From Phytopseudomonas flavescens (GTDB lineage Bacteria; Pseudomonadota; Gammaproteobacteria; Pseudomonadales; Pseudomonadaceae), in assembly GCF_900100535.1 (NCBI RefSeq), contig NZ_FNDG01000005.1, forward strand, positions 268,983 to 332,982: DNA of 64,000 bases, written 5' to 3'. The translations under genes were made by a program, and so were the position numbers. Within the stretch, counting starts at the first letter, position 1. Each line of letters opens with the position of its first letter. The notes below the pieces were generated by a model, which searched no databases, was not told where the DNA came from, and saw only the letters and a list, made by a program, of their open reading frames with translations. This document shows positions 9,715 through 19,047 of this stretch, in pieces.

Positions 9715-11907
9715 ATGTCGTCTATCCCGCCCTTCCCCCTTCGCTCATGCCTGGCCCTGTTGCTGCTCAGCCCCACGCTGGTCACTGCACAGACGCTGCA
9801 GCTCGGCCAGACCACGGTCAGTGCCACCCGCACCGAGCAGAGTATCGATCGCGTCCCCAGTACCGTCACGGTTCTCGAGCAGAATCAACTGGACAAGCAT
9901 AACGTCAACACCATCAAGGACCTGGTGCGCAACGAGCCTGGCGTCTCCGTCGGCGGGACGGGCCACTCGTCGGGTATCAGCGGCTACAACATCCGCGGTA
10001 TCGACGGCAACCGCATCCTGACCCAGATCGACGGTGTGGAAATCCCCGATGCCTACGCCTTCGGCCCGTATGCCAATACGCGCCGCAACTATGTCGACCC
10101 GAGCATCATCAAGCGTGTGGAGATCCTTCGCGGCCCCGCGTCCGCCCTTTATGGCAGCAGCGCCATCGGCGGTGCCGTCAGTTACTTCACCCTCGACCCG
10201 TCGGACATCATCAAGGACGGCAAGGCCTATGGCGCTCGCCTGAAAGCGGGCTACAGCTCGGCCGACGACAGCTGGCTGACTTCCACCACGCTGGCGGGCC
10301 GCGAGGGCGACGTCGATGCCCTGCTGCACTACAGCAAACGCAGCGGCCATGAGACCGAAACGCAAGGCGACGTCGGCGGCCTCGGTATCGCTCGCAGCAA
10401 GGCCAACCCGGAAGACAACGACAGTTACACCGTGCTGGCGAAAGTCGGTTACCGCTATGGCGAAGACAACAGCCTGAAACTCGGCTACGAGCATTTCCAC
10501 TCCACGCTCGACGGCGATATCCGCAGCGCTCCGACCGCCATTTTCGGTTTTCCCACGTCGGCTTACCTTGGCCGTAACGTCAAGGACGTAGTGGAACGCG
10601 AACGCTTCAGCGTCGATAACCGCTTGGCACTCGACACCCCCATGGCCGACAGCTGGTCGGCCCGCCTGAGCTACCAGAATGCCGGCACCGATCAGCGCAC
10701 CTACCAGCCCAACAGCAACTCCAGCCGCTATCGCAAGACGACCTACCAGGAGCGTACCTGGGGCCTGGACAACCAGTTCGACAAAGCCTTTGCGGCGGCC
10801 GGCATGGATCATCTGCTGAGCTATGGCCTGAGCTACAAGCACAGCGAGGTTTCCGGACTGCGCACCGGCAGCAATACCACCCTGCGAGCCAGCGACTTTC
10901 CCGATCCTACGGTCGAAAGCTGGGGCCTGTTCGCTCAGGACCAGATTCGCTACGGCAACTGGACGTTTCTGCCGGGCGTTCGCTACGACCATGAAACATT
11001 GGACCCGAAACGCACCGCGGCCTACCTGTCGACAGTCAACGCGGATGAAGTGGACTTGAGCGAAAAGACCTGGCACCGGGTCTCACCGAAACTGGGCGTG
11101 ACCTACGACTTCAACGAACGCTACAGCGTCTACGGCCAATACGCCGAAGGCTTCCGCACGCCGACAGCCAAGGCACTCTACGGCAACTTCACCAACGAAA
11201 GCGCCGGTTATCAGGTACTCGGCAACGCCGACCTCGACCCGGAAACCAGTAAGGGCGTGGAACTCGGCCTGCGTGGCGACTTCGATCAGTCCAGCTTCAG
11301 CCTGGCGGTGTTCTATAACCGCTACCGCGACTTCATCGAAGAGGATGCTCTGGGCAATGGCGGGACTTTCGCGCAGTTCCAGTCGAGCAACATCGACAAG
11401 GCCACCATCAAGGGGGCCGAGGCCAAGGGGCGCCTCGAGCTGGCTGCACTCGGCCTGCCGAAGGGCCTCTACACCCAGGGTTCGGTCGCCTATGCCCGGG
11501 GCCGCAACGAAGACAGTGGTCGCCCACTCAACAGCGTCAATCCGCTGACCGGGGTCTTCGGCATCGGCTACGACCAGGCAGACGGAGAGTACGGCGCGTT
11601 GCTGAACTGGACGCTGGTCAAGCGCAAGACGCGGGTTGACGACGACAGCTACAACGCTGTCGACGGCAGCACCCAGTTCCGCACGCCGGGCTTCGGCGTA
11701 CTCGACCTCAGCGGCTACTACAAGGTGACCCGCGACATCACGGTCAACGCCGGTCTCTACAACCTCGCCGACAAGCAATACTGGCTGTGGGACGACGTGC
11801 GCGGCTATGACAGCACCGGCGAAGCGGGCTTCCTGGCACCGGCCAATATCGACCGCCTGTCCCAGCCCGGCCGCAACGCCTCCATCAACGTGGTCTGGGA
11901 TATCTGA
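9715..11907 (+). CDS. phuR: TonB-dependent haem/haemoglobin receptor
   Basis: A 730-residue outer-membrane receptor. The ATG at 9715 is chosen for the GAGGAG ribosome site just upstream and the signal peptide that follows (SCLALLLLSPTLVTAQ). A plug domain (TVSATRTEQSIDRVPSTVTV onward, about residues 40-160) precedes a beta-barrel. The FRTP and NADLDPE motifs in the second half match the FRAP and NPNL boxes of haem receptors. The TonB-dependent import of haem feeds PhuT-PhuUV. It is divergent from phuSTUVW, matching the P. aeruginosa phu locus. Confidence 0.88.
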   Translation: MSSIPPFPLRSCLALLLLSPTLVTAQTLQLGQTTVSATRTEQSIDRVPSTVTVLEQNQLDKHNVNTIKDLVRNEPGVSVGGTGHSSGISGYNIRGIDGNRILTQIDGVEIPDAYAFGPYANTRRNYVDPSIIKRVEILRGPASALYGSSAIGGAVSYFTLDPSDIIKDGKAYGARLKAGYSSADDSWLTSTTLAGREGDVDALLHYSKRSGHETETQGDVGGLGIARSKANPEDNDSYTVLAKVGYRYGEDNSLKLGYEHFHSTLDGDIRSAPTAIFGFPTSAYLGRNVKDVVERERFSVDNRLALDTPMADSWSARLSYQNAGTDQRTYQPNSNSSRYRKTTYQERTWGLDNQFDKAFAAAGMDHLLSYGLSYKHSEVSGLRTGSNTTLRASDFPDPTVESWGLFAQDQIRYGNWTFLPGVRYDHETLDPKRTAAYLSTVNADEVDLSEKTWHRVSPKLGVTYDFNERYSVYGQYAEGFRTPTAKALYGNFTNESAGYQVLGNADLDPETSKGVELGLRGDFDQSSFSLAVFYNRYRDFIEEDALGNGGTFAQFQSSNIDKATIKGAEAKGRLELAALGLPKGLYTQGSVAYARGRNEDSGRPLNSVNPLTGVFGIGYDQADGEYGALLNWTLVKRKTRVDDDSYNAVDGSTQFRTPGFGVLDLSGYYKVTRDITVNAGLYNLADKQYWLWDDVRGYDSTGEAGFLAPANIDRLSQPGRNASINVVWDI

Positions 11908-11990
11908 GTTTCCTGTCGCGCAAGGACGCGCGCCCCTCTTCCATCGCCAGGCCGATGCGGGATAATCCTCGCTCAGGTCTGGAGACGTCG

Positions 11991-12308
11991 ATGATTCGCC
12001 TATGCGCCCCGCATGAGCTTCCAGAAGCGCAAAGCCGGGGCTTTTCCATTGCAGGGACACAACTGTTCGCCGTTCGCAAGGAGGGTGACGTGTTCGTGTA
12101 CCGCAACCGCTGCCCACACCGTGGCGTGCCGCTGGAGTGGCAGCCCGACCGGTTTCTCGACCCCAGCGCCAGCCTGATCCAGTGTGCCCGGCATGGTGCG
12201 CTGTTCCTGATCGAATCCGGCGAATGCGTGGCCGGGCCTTGCGAGGGGGAGACGTTACGGGCAATCGACAGCCGCGAGGATGGCGACGGGATCTGGGTCG
12301 ATCTGTAG
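11991..12308 (+). CDS. Rieske-type [2Fe-2S] protein
   Basis: A 105-residue single-domain ferredoxin-like protein. The Rieske cluster ligands are visible: Cys41 and His43 in CPHRG, Cys65 and His68 in CARHG. The start at ATG 11991 is preceded by GGAG. Small proteins like this act as electron carriers or as detached subunits of oxygenase-type enzymes. No partner oxygenase is next to it. It begins 84 bp after phuR and may be cotranscribed with it. Confidence 0.8.
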   Translation: MIRLCAPHELPEAQSRGFSIAGTQLFAVRKEGDVFVYRNRCPHRGVPLEWQPDRFLDPSASLIQCARHGALFLIESGECVAGPCEGETLRAIDSREDGDGIWVDL

Positions 12309-12782
12309 GGCTGCACTAATGAAGCGTTGAATATAACGCTCCCGAATCGGTGCAATGCCGCGATCCATTTCTGAAGTTTCCCGTGAGGTAAATTGATTTC
12401 GCCAATGCCGAATATGCAAGGATAACAAATCCGTAAAGAGCTGTTCGTATCCGAGATAGATCACGTGCTGCTTTGGAAGAGACTGGTAGCGTTGATTGAG
12501 TTGCACGATCCCAAAGGGGTGAATGGCTGCCTAGCCTATTCACTAATGTCCATGCTCATCGAGTATATAGGAGAAGGAAACCCAAAATAGAGCCGATAAC
12601 CGCCACATATTAAGCTTCAAATACCAGAACCCCAGACTGGGTTTTAAACAACAGAAGCCCGGGTAACTTGAGGGATCTTAGAGCAACCATTTTTTGAATC
12701 AGGGAACATTCTAATCAAAATAAAAATTGAGATTTCTCTCCGAATCCTTGAATGCGACCTCTAAGTTAATCGCTAAATTCCA
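12309..12782. other. AT-rich intergenic edge of the biosynthetic island
   Basis: About 470 bp without a convincing gene. Base composition changes abruptly from GC-rich to AT-rich just after the Rieske gene, marking the left edge of inserted DNA. A short minus-strand frame ending in the Rieske gene gives no family I recognise. No integrase, direct repeat or terminal inverted repeat could be identified. Confidence 0.6.
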
Positions 12783-13682
12783 TCAGCGCATACGCCCGGA
12801 TCTTGTTGCTAGCAATGCAGCAACAACAATTAAACCACCACCAGCAAAACCTATCGTTTGAGGTATGACTCCAAAGAGCATTGCATCAAGAAGCATAGCC
12901 CATATGAGTGCGGTATACTCATAGGGCCCCAGCAATGAAACAGGAGCGCGCGCAATAGCCTCTGTTGCTAGGATATGCCCAATCCCTCCAAAAATGCCTG
13001 CCCCAAGTAGGAACAACCATGTGCTAGGTGTCGGAGAAGTCCAGCCAAAGGGAATCGTCAACAATGCTATCGCAGCTCCAATAAGCCCAAAGTAGAACGC
13101 AATAGCAGATGACGACTCCGTGATAGTCATCGACTTTATAAAAACCCTTAGAAAGGACATTGAAGCAACGAAGCCAAGACCACCGCCGACACCATAAATA
13201 AAGTCCTGATTCCAGTCCGGCGCTGTAAGATCTTGCCCCAGAAGAACTAAAACACCTGAGAACCCCAACAAAACGCAGAATATAATACGCGACGTCATAG
13301 TTTCACGCAGCATATAAGCTGCCAAAGGTAGACTGACAAGCGGAACCAAAAAACTTATAGCCGTCGCATTCGCCAAAGAAAGGTATTTGAAGGAAACAAA
13401 AGAGCATGCCATAGCAATAAAACCAAGCATACCGCGCAAAAGATGTGATTTAGGATGGCGCGTTACCAGACCGCGTGGAAAATTGTTTTTAGCGATTAGA
13501 AATATCAATATAGGCAACAGTGATATAAATGATCGCCAAAATACAATTTGACCAACTTCAACTTGCTCCGATGCAGCTTTTACACAAGCGGACATAGCCG
13601 TCATGAAGCCTGCAGCTGCAACGCGGAGCACGATACCGCCTAAGTGATTCGGATTTTGGCCCCGATTATGATGCGTACCCAT
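12783..13682 (-). CDS. EamA/DMT-superfamily transporter (probable exporter)
   Basis: A 299-residue membrane protein with about ten hydrophobic helices in two EamA halves (roughly residues 15-145 and 155-290). The start at ATG 13682 overlaps the stop of the upstream ectC-like gene as TGATG. It is last in a six-gene operon, the usual position for a product exporter. DMT-superfamily proteins move amino acids, small metabolites and drugs. Codon use is AT-rich like the rest of the operon and unlike the flanking genome. Export of the cluster's product is inference. Confidence 0.8.
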   Translation of the reverse strand: MGTHHNRGQNPNHLGGIVLRVAAAGFMTAMSACVKAASEQVEVGQIVFWRSFISLLPILIFLIAKNNFPRGLVTRHPKSHLLRGMLGFIAMACSFVSFKYLSLANATAISFLVPLVSLPLAAYMLRETMTSRIIFCVLLGFSGVLVLLGQDLTAPDWNQDFIYGVGGGLGFVASMSFLRVFIKSMTITESSSAIAFYFGLIGAAIALLTIPFGWTSPTPSTWLFLLGAGIFGGIGHILATEAIARAPVSLLGPYEYTALIWAMLLDAMLFGVIPQTIGFAGGGLIVVAALLATRSGRMR

Positions 13683-14068
13683 CAATAGCTGGATGCCTTC
13701 TCATCATCAAGTCTATGCACTTCGGTACCTTTTAATGGGGGATTGAAAACACTAACCAAAATTAGATCTGCACCATCTCCGGCACGCAAAATGTGCTCAT
13801 CATTATTGTCCAAAACATAAACATCGCCCGGATATATATGGTAAACCTTTCCCCCCATATCCTCGACCTGGCCTGCACCTGAAACGCAATAGCATGCCTC
13901 AAGATGGTTTCTATACTGTAGTCTCGCTTCCCGGCCGGCTAAAACTACAGTATGGCAAACAGTAAAGCCTACTCCATCCGACTCTCGCACCATGCGATGA
14001 CTGGTCCCGGCTCCCCACTCCACGAAAAACTCAGAATTTGAAACATCATCTAAACGACGAACAAACAT
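13682..14068 (-). CDS. Orphan ectoine-synthase-like cupin
   Basis: A 128-residue cupin closely resembling EctC, which cyclises N-acetyl-diaminobutyrate to ectoine. Conserved stretches include RNHLEACYC, YPGDVYVLDNNDEHILRAG and VFNPPLKGTEVH. The iron ligands of EctC are present as Glu57, Tyr84 and His92. The residue before VFNPP, usually Cys in EctC, is Ser106. The start at 14068 is chosen because GGAGG precedes it and because it gives the usual EctC length. No ectA, ectB or ectD is nearby, so the substrate is probably not the ectoine precursor. The likely role is an intramolecular amide-amine condensation to a cyclic amidine; this is inference. Confidence 0.85.
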   Translation of the reverse strand: MFVRRLDDVSNSEFFVEWGAGTSHRMVRESDGVGFTVCHTVVLAGREARLQYRNHLEACYCVSGAGQVEDMGGKVYHIYPGDVYVLDNNDEHILRAGDGADLILVSVFNPPLKGTEVHRLDDEKASSY

Positions 14069-14113
14069 GCAGCCTCCATTTATGAAAAATTTCAAATTTC
14101 TACTTAAGCATTT

Positions 14114-15310
14114 CTATGATGGACAAACACCCTGAGCTTTAAGCAGTTCTTGCCCGACAGGTAACATCATACGATCCCACCGAACATCCATATGTTTTGA
14201 CATGACTTTTAGATCACGCCATAAGAGCTGAAACCGACCAGTGCTAAAAACACCACGTGTACCAAGCTCATCAGCAAGGCGATCCATTGCCTTGTTGCAA
14301 AGTTTTACAACATAAGCTTTGTCTTGACGTATTGCGTTCCATTTATTCTCAAAGAACGCCCTGTCTTCCTCGGCCGAAACAAACGAGGTCAGTAAAGCAC
14401 TACAATTAGCTACAAGCATCTCTGCTATACGCAACTCTACAGCGCTTTCGGCAACAGCTAGCTCCAAAAGTGGCTTTGCCCCCGCCCTATCATCGCCTAT
14501 GCGCGCGTAAGAAGGAATCAGCACATCAAGGGCTGCTGCCATCCCCCCTTTTGCCGTACCAAGTAATGGCCCCAAGATCACACTCGATAGATACGGAATA
14601 TAGGAGCGACCGAAGTACGGTGCATCTGTATTACTCACTGCACCAGGGGGATTCAGATTGAAGCAAGCGTCCTGATTTATGACGCGGTAGCTAGGAATTA
14701 CTGCGTCACTCACTAAGACTGACTTCGATCCAGTTGCCCGAAGCCCAAACACGTTCCAGTCATCTATGATCGACACTTGCGAGGTCGGCAGGACTACAAG
14801 GTGAGGCACACTTCCAAACACTTCATGGCGAACATACAAAACGACCCATTTCGCGAAGTCAATCCCAGAGGAGATAGACCACTTTCCAGACACAACAAAA
14901 CTGCTCTCACACTTGAATACAGTCGACTGCTGCTGCAAGGAAGCGGTTGCGAAAAGCTGTTGAGTACCATCCCTAAAAACTTCAGTTTGGCATTCTTCGC
15001 TCATACGCGCGATTATTGCTGCATGGCTTCCCACAAGTCCTACCAACCAAGCCGTGGCGGGGCATGAGGCTGCAATTGTCGTTGTAAGTTGAACAAACTC
15101 ATTCCAAGGCAGCGAGTGACCACCAAATCTCTTCGGTGCGCATAGCCCGAAGAGTTTAGCGTCCCGTAACTCTAAAAACGTTTCCAAAGGAAGTTGCGAA
15201 TTCTCATCTGCCTGAAGAGAACGAGCCTGCCACTTTGGGCTAAGCTCCGCGATCACTTCGTAAAAACTAGCTATCGCATTCTGCTGTTCACTTTGCACGC
15301 CACCCTTCAT
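14114..15310 (-). CDS. Flavin-dependent monooxygenase, acyl-CoA dehydrogenase fold
   Basis: A 398-residue protein of the HpaB2/HsaA-type branch of the acyl-CoA dehydrogenase superfamily. The start at ATG 15310 overlaps the stop of the methyltransferase-like gene as ATGA. Visible landmarks are GLCAPKRFGGHSLPWNEFV (about residue 55), SGKWSISSGIDFAKWVVL (about 145) and the VFGLRATGS stretch. Group D monooxygenases of this type hydroxylate carbon or nitrogen using reduced flavin supplied by a separate reductase; none is encoded here, so a housekeeping reductase would be needed. A true dehydrogenase activity cannot be excluded. Confidence 0.75.
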   Translation of the reverse strand: MKGGVQSEQQNAIASFYEVIAELSPKWQARSLQADENSQLPLETFLELRDAKLFGLCAPKRFGGHSLPWNEFVQLTTTIAASCPATAWLVGLVGSHAAIIARMSEECQTEVFRDGTQQLFATASLQQQSTVFKCESSFVVSGKWSISSGIDFAKWVVLYVRHEVFGSVPHLVVLPTSQVSIIDDWNVFGLRATGSKSVLVSDAVIPSYRVINQDACFNLNPPGAVSNTDAPYFGRSYIPYLSSVILGPLLGTAKGGMAAALDVLIPSYARIGDDRAGAKPLLELAVAESAVELRIAEMLVANCSALLTSFVSAEEDRAFFENKWNAIRQDKAYVVKLCNKAMDRLADELGTRGVFSTGRFQLLWRDLKVMSKHMDVRWDRMMLPVGQELLKAQGVCPS

Positions 15311-16269
15311 GCAGAAATCCACTCCCCTACTCGTCGATCTAGCACGAAACCCTCAGAAAGCCTTATTGGGCCCAACAGTTCAACAAATTTGCGGAGTCTC
15401 CCAGCATCTCGACAAGCAGCGAGCTCGAAAAAATTACCTCCATTCCACATCACGTATACATTCCTAAGTGCAATAAACGCCTCATGGATTAGCGAGTTAA
15501 TCGGCACTAGACCATGGTGCATACTTTGCAGCATCTGCTGCTGCTTCCACAATATCTCTTCTTGAGTAAAATATTTTGCCTTATGCAACTCATCTTTCCG
15601 CGCTTCATCTTTATCAAAGCGTTCCGGCTCTGAACGAAGCGTCTTGCCAAGCAATAATAAGATACCGTCCTGCTTCAGGACTTTTTGAGCTATCTCAATC
15701 TGCCTCTTCCGGTCAGGGCCGTAAAACTGAAATGCAGCGGTTTCATAAATCACATCGAACCCATTGTGATCCGGTGTATTCAGTAAGGTATCCACTGCTG
15801 TGAAAAACGGAGCTTGATCAAAGGTCGCTGCTGAACTCGTGTTGAGCTCATGAAAATATGGTGCATTACCAGGGTTTGGTGAGCATGTGTGAGAAGCAAA
15901 AGCGTGTCCACTGATTTCCGATAGTGCTCGTGCTTGAGTTCCATCAAATGCATCAAGAGCGAAGAAATTGTGGCCAGAGCGCCCGCCCAATATCACCTCA
16001 GACCGCCGCAAGCGCTCTAGAGCTGCGTTTACTCTACACATTTCCTCAAGGACGCAAGGTAGACTGGCAAGGAAATGCTGGAAAAGAGGCCCCGATCTTT
16101 CGACTATTAAATCATGCGACTGACGCCATAAAGGATCAGTTTCGGAGGAGCGAAAGTTAGAGCATACACGTCGCGAAGGTGTCTGAGTGCGACCAGTTGC
16201 AAGTCCGTCAAAATGCTCAGCCAACTTGAACATTGATGAAGTTCGAAACTCGCTTTGGAAGTCCTTCAT
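15307..16269 (-). CDS. Class I methyltransferase-like protein
   Basis: A 320-residue protein with a Rossmann-methyltransferase-like core around residues 165-215: FDVIYETAAFQFYGPDRKRQ, then VLKQDGILLLLGKTL, matching the post-motif II/III pattern of class I SAM enzymes. The glycine-rich SAM motif I is not clear: the equivalent region reads ALDAFDGTQARALSEI. It overlaps both neighbours by four bases. It may methylate an intermediate, or it may be a non-methylating relative. Confidence 0.55.
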   Translation of the reverse strand: MKDFQSEFRTSSMFKLAEHFDGLATGRTQTPSRRVCSNFRSSETDPLWRQSHDLIVERSGPLFQHFLASLPCVLEEMCRVNAALERLRRSEVILGGRSGHNFFALDAFDGTQARALSEISGHAFASHTCSPNPGNAPYFHELNTSSAATFDQAPFFTAVDTLLNTPDHNGFDVIYETAAFQFYGPDRKRQIEIAQKVLKQDGILLLLGKTLRSEPERFDKDEARKDELHKAKYFTQEEILWKQQQMLQSMHHGLVPINSLIHEAFIALRNVYVMWNGGNFFELAACRDAGRLRKFVELLGPIRLSEGFVLDRRVGEWISA

Positions 16270-17774
16270 CGAGTGATCTCCGTCTCTATGTGTCCGACGG
16301 GCGCCTGGATCTTACCGGAAATCGACCGGGGCAAAGTATCCACAAGCAGAACCTTTGCCGGAACCATATGTGGATGTAGATGGCGAACGCAATGAGCTAT
16401 TACCGACTGTGGTAAAGAAGCATGGTCGGCCCCATGGCGTAGGACAATGTACGCGATAGGTATGTTTCCCTCCTCCGTGCTTGGAAGGGGAACAACACGA
16501 CATTCTAAAACGTCTGGCAAACTTCCTATAACAGCCTCAACCTCTCGGGGATTGACCATCCATGTATTGCGAGGGAAGTGGTCGTCTAGCCGGGATACAT
16601 GATAGAAAAACCCGTCATCGTCTTTGCGAAACAAATCTCCGGTTAAAAGGACACGATGATGACCCAGCACATCATGCAAAATAGCCTTCTGATTGGCTGC
16701 ATCATCCGCCCAATACCCCTGCATGACTTGTTCACTTACCACTGCCAGCTCACCGACTTCCTTATCAGCAACCTGCACTAATTGGTCACGATCACGGCGT
16801 ACAAGGTACGCGGTTACTCCAGGTATAGGCTTACCGACCGATGTGGGTCGCTGATCAACCTCCTCGGGGGCCAGATACAATATTCGCTTACACTCGGTCA
16901 TTCCATACATCGAGTAAAGTTTAACGTCGGGTAATTTTTCCCGCAGATTACGAATATGGGCAGGTTGCAATGCCTGCCCAGTGGACGATACAAATCTTAG
17001 TGATTTCAAATCGAAAGAAGCGGAATCCACTGGCTGAGCCAAGCAGCAAAGCTGCCCCGGTAGAGCTTGAAGCCCGGTAACTCTCCAATCAGCGATTGCT
17101 TGCAGAATGCATTTCGGATCTGCCGGCGACGCCCCCCCAATTACATTAGTACCGCCAAACAATAGAGAAAAGATACTATTATGAAAACCGAGATCGACCC
17201 CTATAGCCGTGTAATGAAGAATAACGTCATTCGGCGTATACTGCATATATGAGCATACCGATTCGTAAGCAGCGTTCATATTCCGGTCGCTCACGCAGAC
17301 GCCTTTAGGCTCGCCGGTACTACCAGATGTGAAAAAAATACAGGCGACGTTTTTCTTGGCGTCTGCTGCATTCTTACCCGAACCATAAAACGTGAATATA
17401 TCAGGTAAATTAAGCTGACAAACGCCGTGCAGTGCATCCTGATCCGCTATAGGGACATCTGATACTAGCAACTCCGCATTGACGCGTAGATATCGGCGCT
17501 TCAGGTTCTCAGGTGTATAGGAATGGTGTATAAAAACCATCGTACACCCTAGGCGCAGTCCCGCCAGAGCAGCAGCCACGCTCAATGCACTACTTCGCGC
17601 ATACACGGCTATCGTTTTTCCGGCCCAACAGCTCTCTACGAATGAACTCAAAAATGACCGATATAAACCGTAGACATCTCTAAACCTGTATACCCTCTCA
17701 CCATCCACTATGGCGGTTTTATTAGGGTATAGACCTGCCGACCTCTCGAAACGAGAAGCATATAGCGCACTCAT
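16266..17774 (-). CDS. Stand-alone AMP-dependent (ANL) ligase
   Basis: A 502-residue adenylate-forming enzyme. The start at ATG 17774 has GGGAGGT four bases upstream. Core motifs are present: FFTSGSTGEPKG (A3), YGMTE (A5), TGDLF (A7), a diverged hinge SRLDDHF (A8) and PRSISGKIQ with the catalytic lysine (A10). It activates a carboxylic acid as the acyl-AMP. No carrier protein is encoded in the cluster, so the acceptor is probably CoA or a free amine. It follows the ATP-grasp gene by 22 bp. Confidence 0.82.
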   Translation of the reverse strand: MSALYASRFERSAGLYPNKTAIVDGERVYRFRDVYGLYRSFLSSFVESCWAGKTIAVYARSSALSVAAALAGLRLGCTMVFIHHSYTPENLKRRYLRVNAELLVSDVPIADQDALHGVCQLNLPDIFTFYGSGKNAADAKKNVACIFFTSGSTGEPKGVCVSDRNMNAAYESVCSYMQYTPNDVILHYTAIGVDLGFHNSIFSLLFGGTNVIGGASPADPKCILQAIADWRVTGLQALPGQLCCLAQPVDSASFDLKSLRFVSSTGQALQPAHIRNLREKLPDVKLYSMYGMTECKRILYLAPEEVDQRPTSVGKPIPGVTAYLVRRDRDQLVQVADKEVGELAVVSEQVMQGYWADDAANQKAILHDVLGHHRVLLTGDLFRKDDDGFFYHVSRLDDHFPRNTWMVNPREVEAVIGSLPDVLECRVVPLPSTEEGNIPIAYIVLRHGADHASLPQSVIAHCVRHLHPHMVPAKVLLVDTLPRSISGKIQAPVGHIETEITR

Positions 17775-17796
17775 AAGAACCTCCCACCCCATATGG

Positions 17797-19047
17797 TTAG
17801 ATAGTTGCAAAATAAGACGCAAACCAACGTCGCGCCTTATGTATACGACTAACTATCGCTACGTGGTCGGGGCCTTCAATGTCGCAATTCGCAATGTAAT
17901 CCACAGCCGATCGCGGTGACTGTACGACGTCCCCGGTCGAAACGTTGCGTTGATAGGCCCAGACGCCTTCGATTTCGCAGCTATCTGGGATGCACGCCAC
18001 TTTGCCATCGCGCCCAGCCATCGTAGCCCATCCGGTGAAAATCTCGGGCCTGCTTGGAATGGCTTCAGTACGCTGTGGCAAACTGGCTTCTGCGCGTATC
18101 CATGCTTCGGCAATATCAAACCGAAATGCACGGGCAAGGCCATGTTTGATCCTAACTCCACCAGTACGACTTGCGATCTCGCACAATTCAATATTACCCG
18201 ATGGCGTTACGAAAACCTCGCAATGTATATTGCAATTCGTAGGAACAGGTAAAGCGGCAATAACGGAACCAACAAACGTGATGATACTCTTGCAGAACTT
18301 ATCATCTGGCCCTAGCATCGCACTTGAGACAGTTTGACCAAACTCATCTTGAAATTCCAAAGAACCTGTAATGTATTGGGAGGGCCACAGCAGACGTTGT
18401 TCGCCGTTTAGAATAAGACCATCAACATGGTACATTTCCCCCTCAATAAACTCCTCAGCCATATAGTCTGGGCTTAGAGCAAGAGGGTTTCTCAATAGCT
18501 TTTCAATTTCTTCACGCTGCCGATATGGATCATCGATGCAGATTACTCCAAGAGATGTAGAGCCGGAGCGAGGCTTTAAAATGAGCCGCTTGCCCCCCAC
18601 TGCAGAATAAAAACGCTCGACATCGGACCAGTCTGAAATTGAACCAAATCGATAACCAATTAGGCCAGCCGCTGAGACTAGCCTCTTCATTTCTAGCTTA
18701 TCTCTAAAAGCACATGCGCTTAACAATGACTGGCCAGCAATACCGCGCGACTCTCGCGCCTCCGCCACCCGTATCAAGTCGAACTCATAGTGTGCGATTA
18801 GCTTAGTGATTTCCCCTCGACTACCAACTTCGTCCAGGGCCGAATGGAAACTTGCAGTGTCATCATAGCGATCCAAGAATATAATACCGGAGTAGAACTC
18901 AGCATTGGGAACACTCGCTACACTACAATGCTCGTACCTATTCATCTCCTTAGAGATTACGAGATATACATTTTCCTTGCAGTCATCCAACCAGCTATCG
19001 TACTCACATACGAAACTCTTGGCACGATGAAAAATCACTATCGACAA
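17797..19047 (-). CDS. ATP-grasp carboxylate-amine ligase
   Basis: A 416-residue ATP-grasp enzyme, first in the operon. The ATP-binding lysine region (KRLILKPRSGSTSLGV, about residue 150), the YMAEEFIEGEMYHVDG strand and the Mg-binding C-terminal block (HCEVFVTPSGNIELCEIASR) are all visible. Such enzymes make amide bonds via acyl-phosphates, often between amino acids. The start appears to be TTG at 19047, seven bases after GGAG; a shorter GTG start nine bases downstream is possible. The substrate is unknown. Confidence 0.8.
   Translation of the reverse strand: MSIVIFHRAKSFVCEYDSWLDDCKENVYLVISKEMNRYEHCSVASVPNAEFYSGIIFLDRYDDTASFHSALDEVGSRGEITKLIAHYEFDLIRVAEARESRGIAGQSLLSACAFRDKLEMKRLVSAAGLIGYRFGSISDWSDVERFYSAVGGKRLILKPRSGSTSLGVICIDDPYRQREEIEKLLRNPLALSPDYMAEEFIEGEMYHVDGLILNGEQRLLWPSQYITGSLEFQDEFGQTVSSAMLGPDDKFCKSIITFVGSVIAALPVPTNCNIHCEVFVTPSGNIELCEIASRTGGVRIKHGLARAFRFDIAEAWIRAEASLPQRTEAIPSRPEIFTGWATMAGRDGKVACIPDSCEIEGVWAYQRNVSTGDVVQSPRSAVDYIANCDIEGPDHVAIVSRIHKARRWFASYFATI

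Noticed and set aside
12255..12506. 83-residue minus-strand frame at the island edge
   Set aside because: Overlaps the Rieske gene and matches no transposase or other family I know; kept only as part of the intergenic note.
13682..14068. Reading the EctC-like gene as evidence for ectoine production
   Set aside because: ectA and ectB are missing and the surrounding genes belong to another type of pathway.
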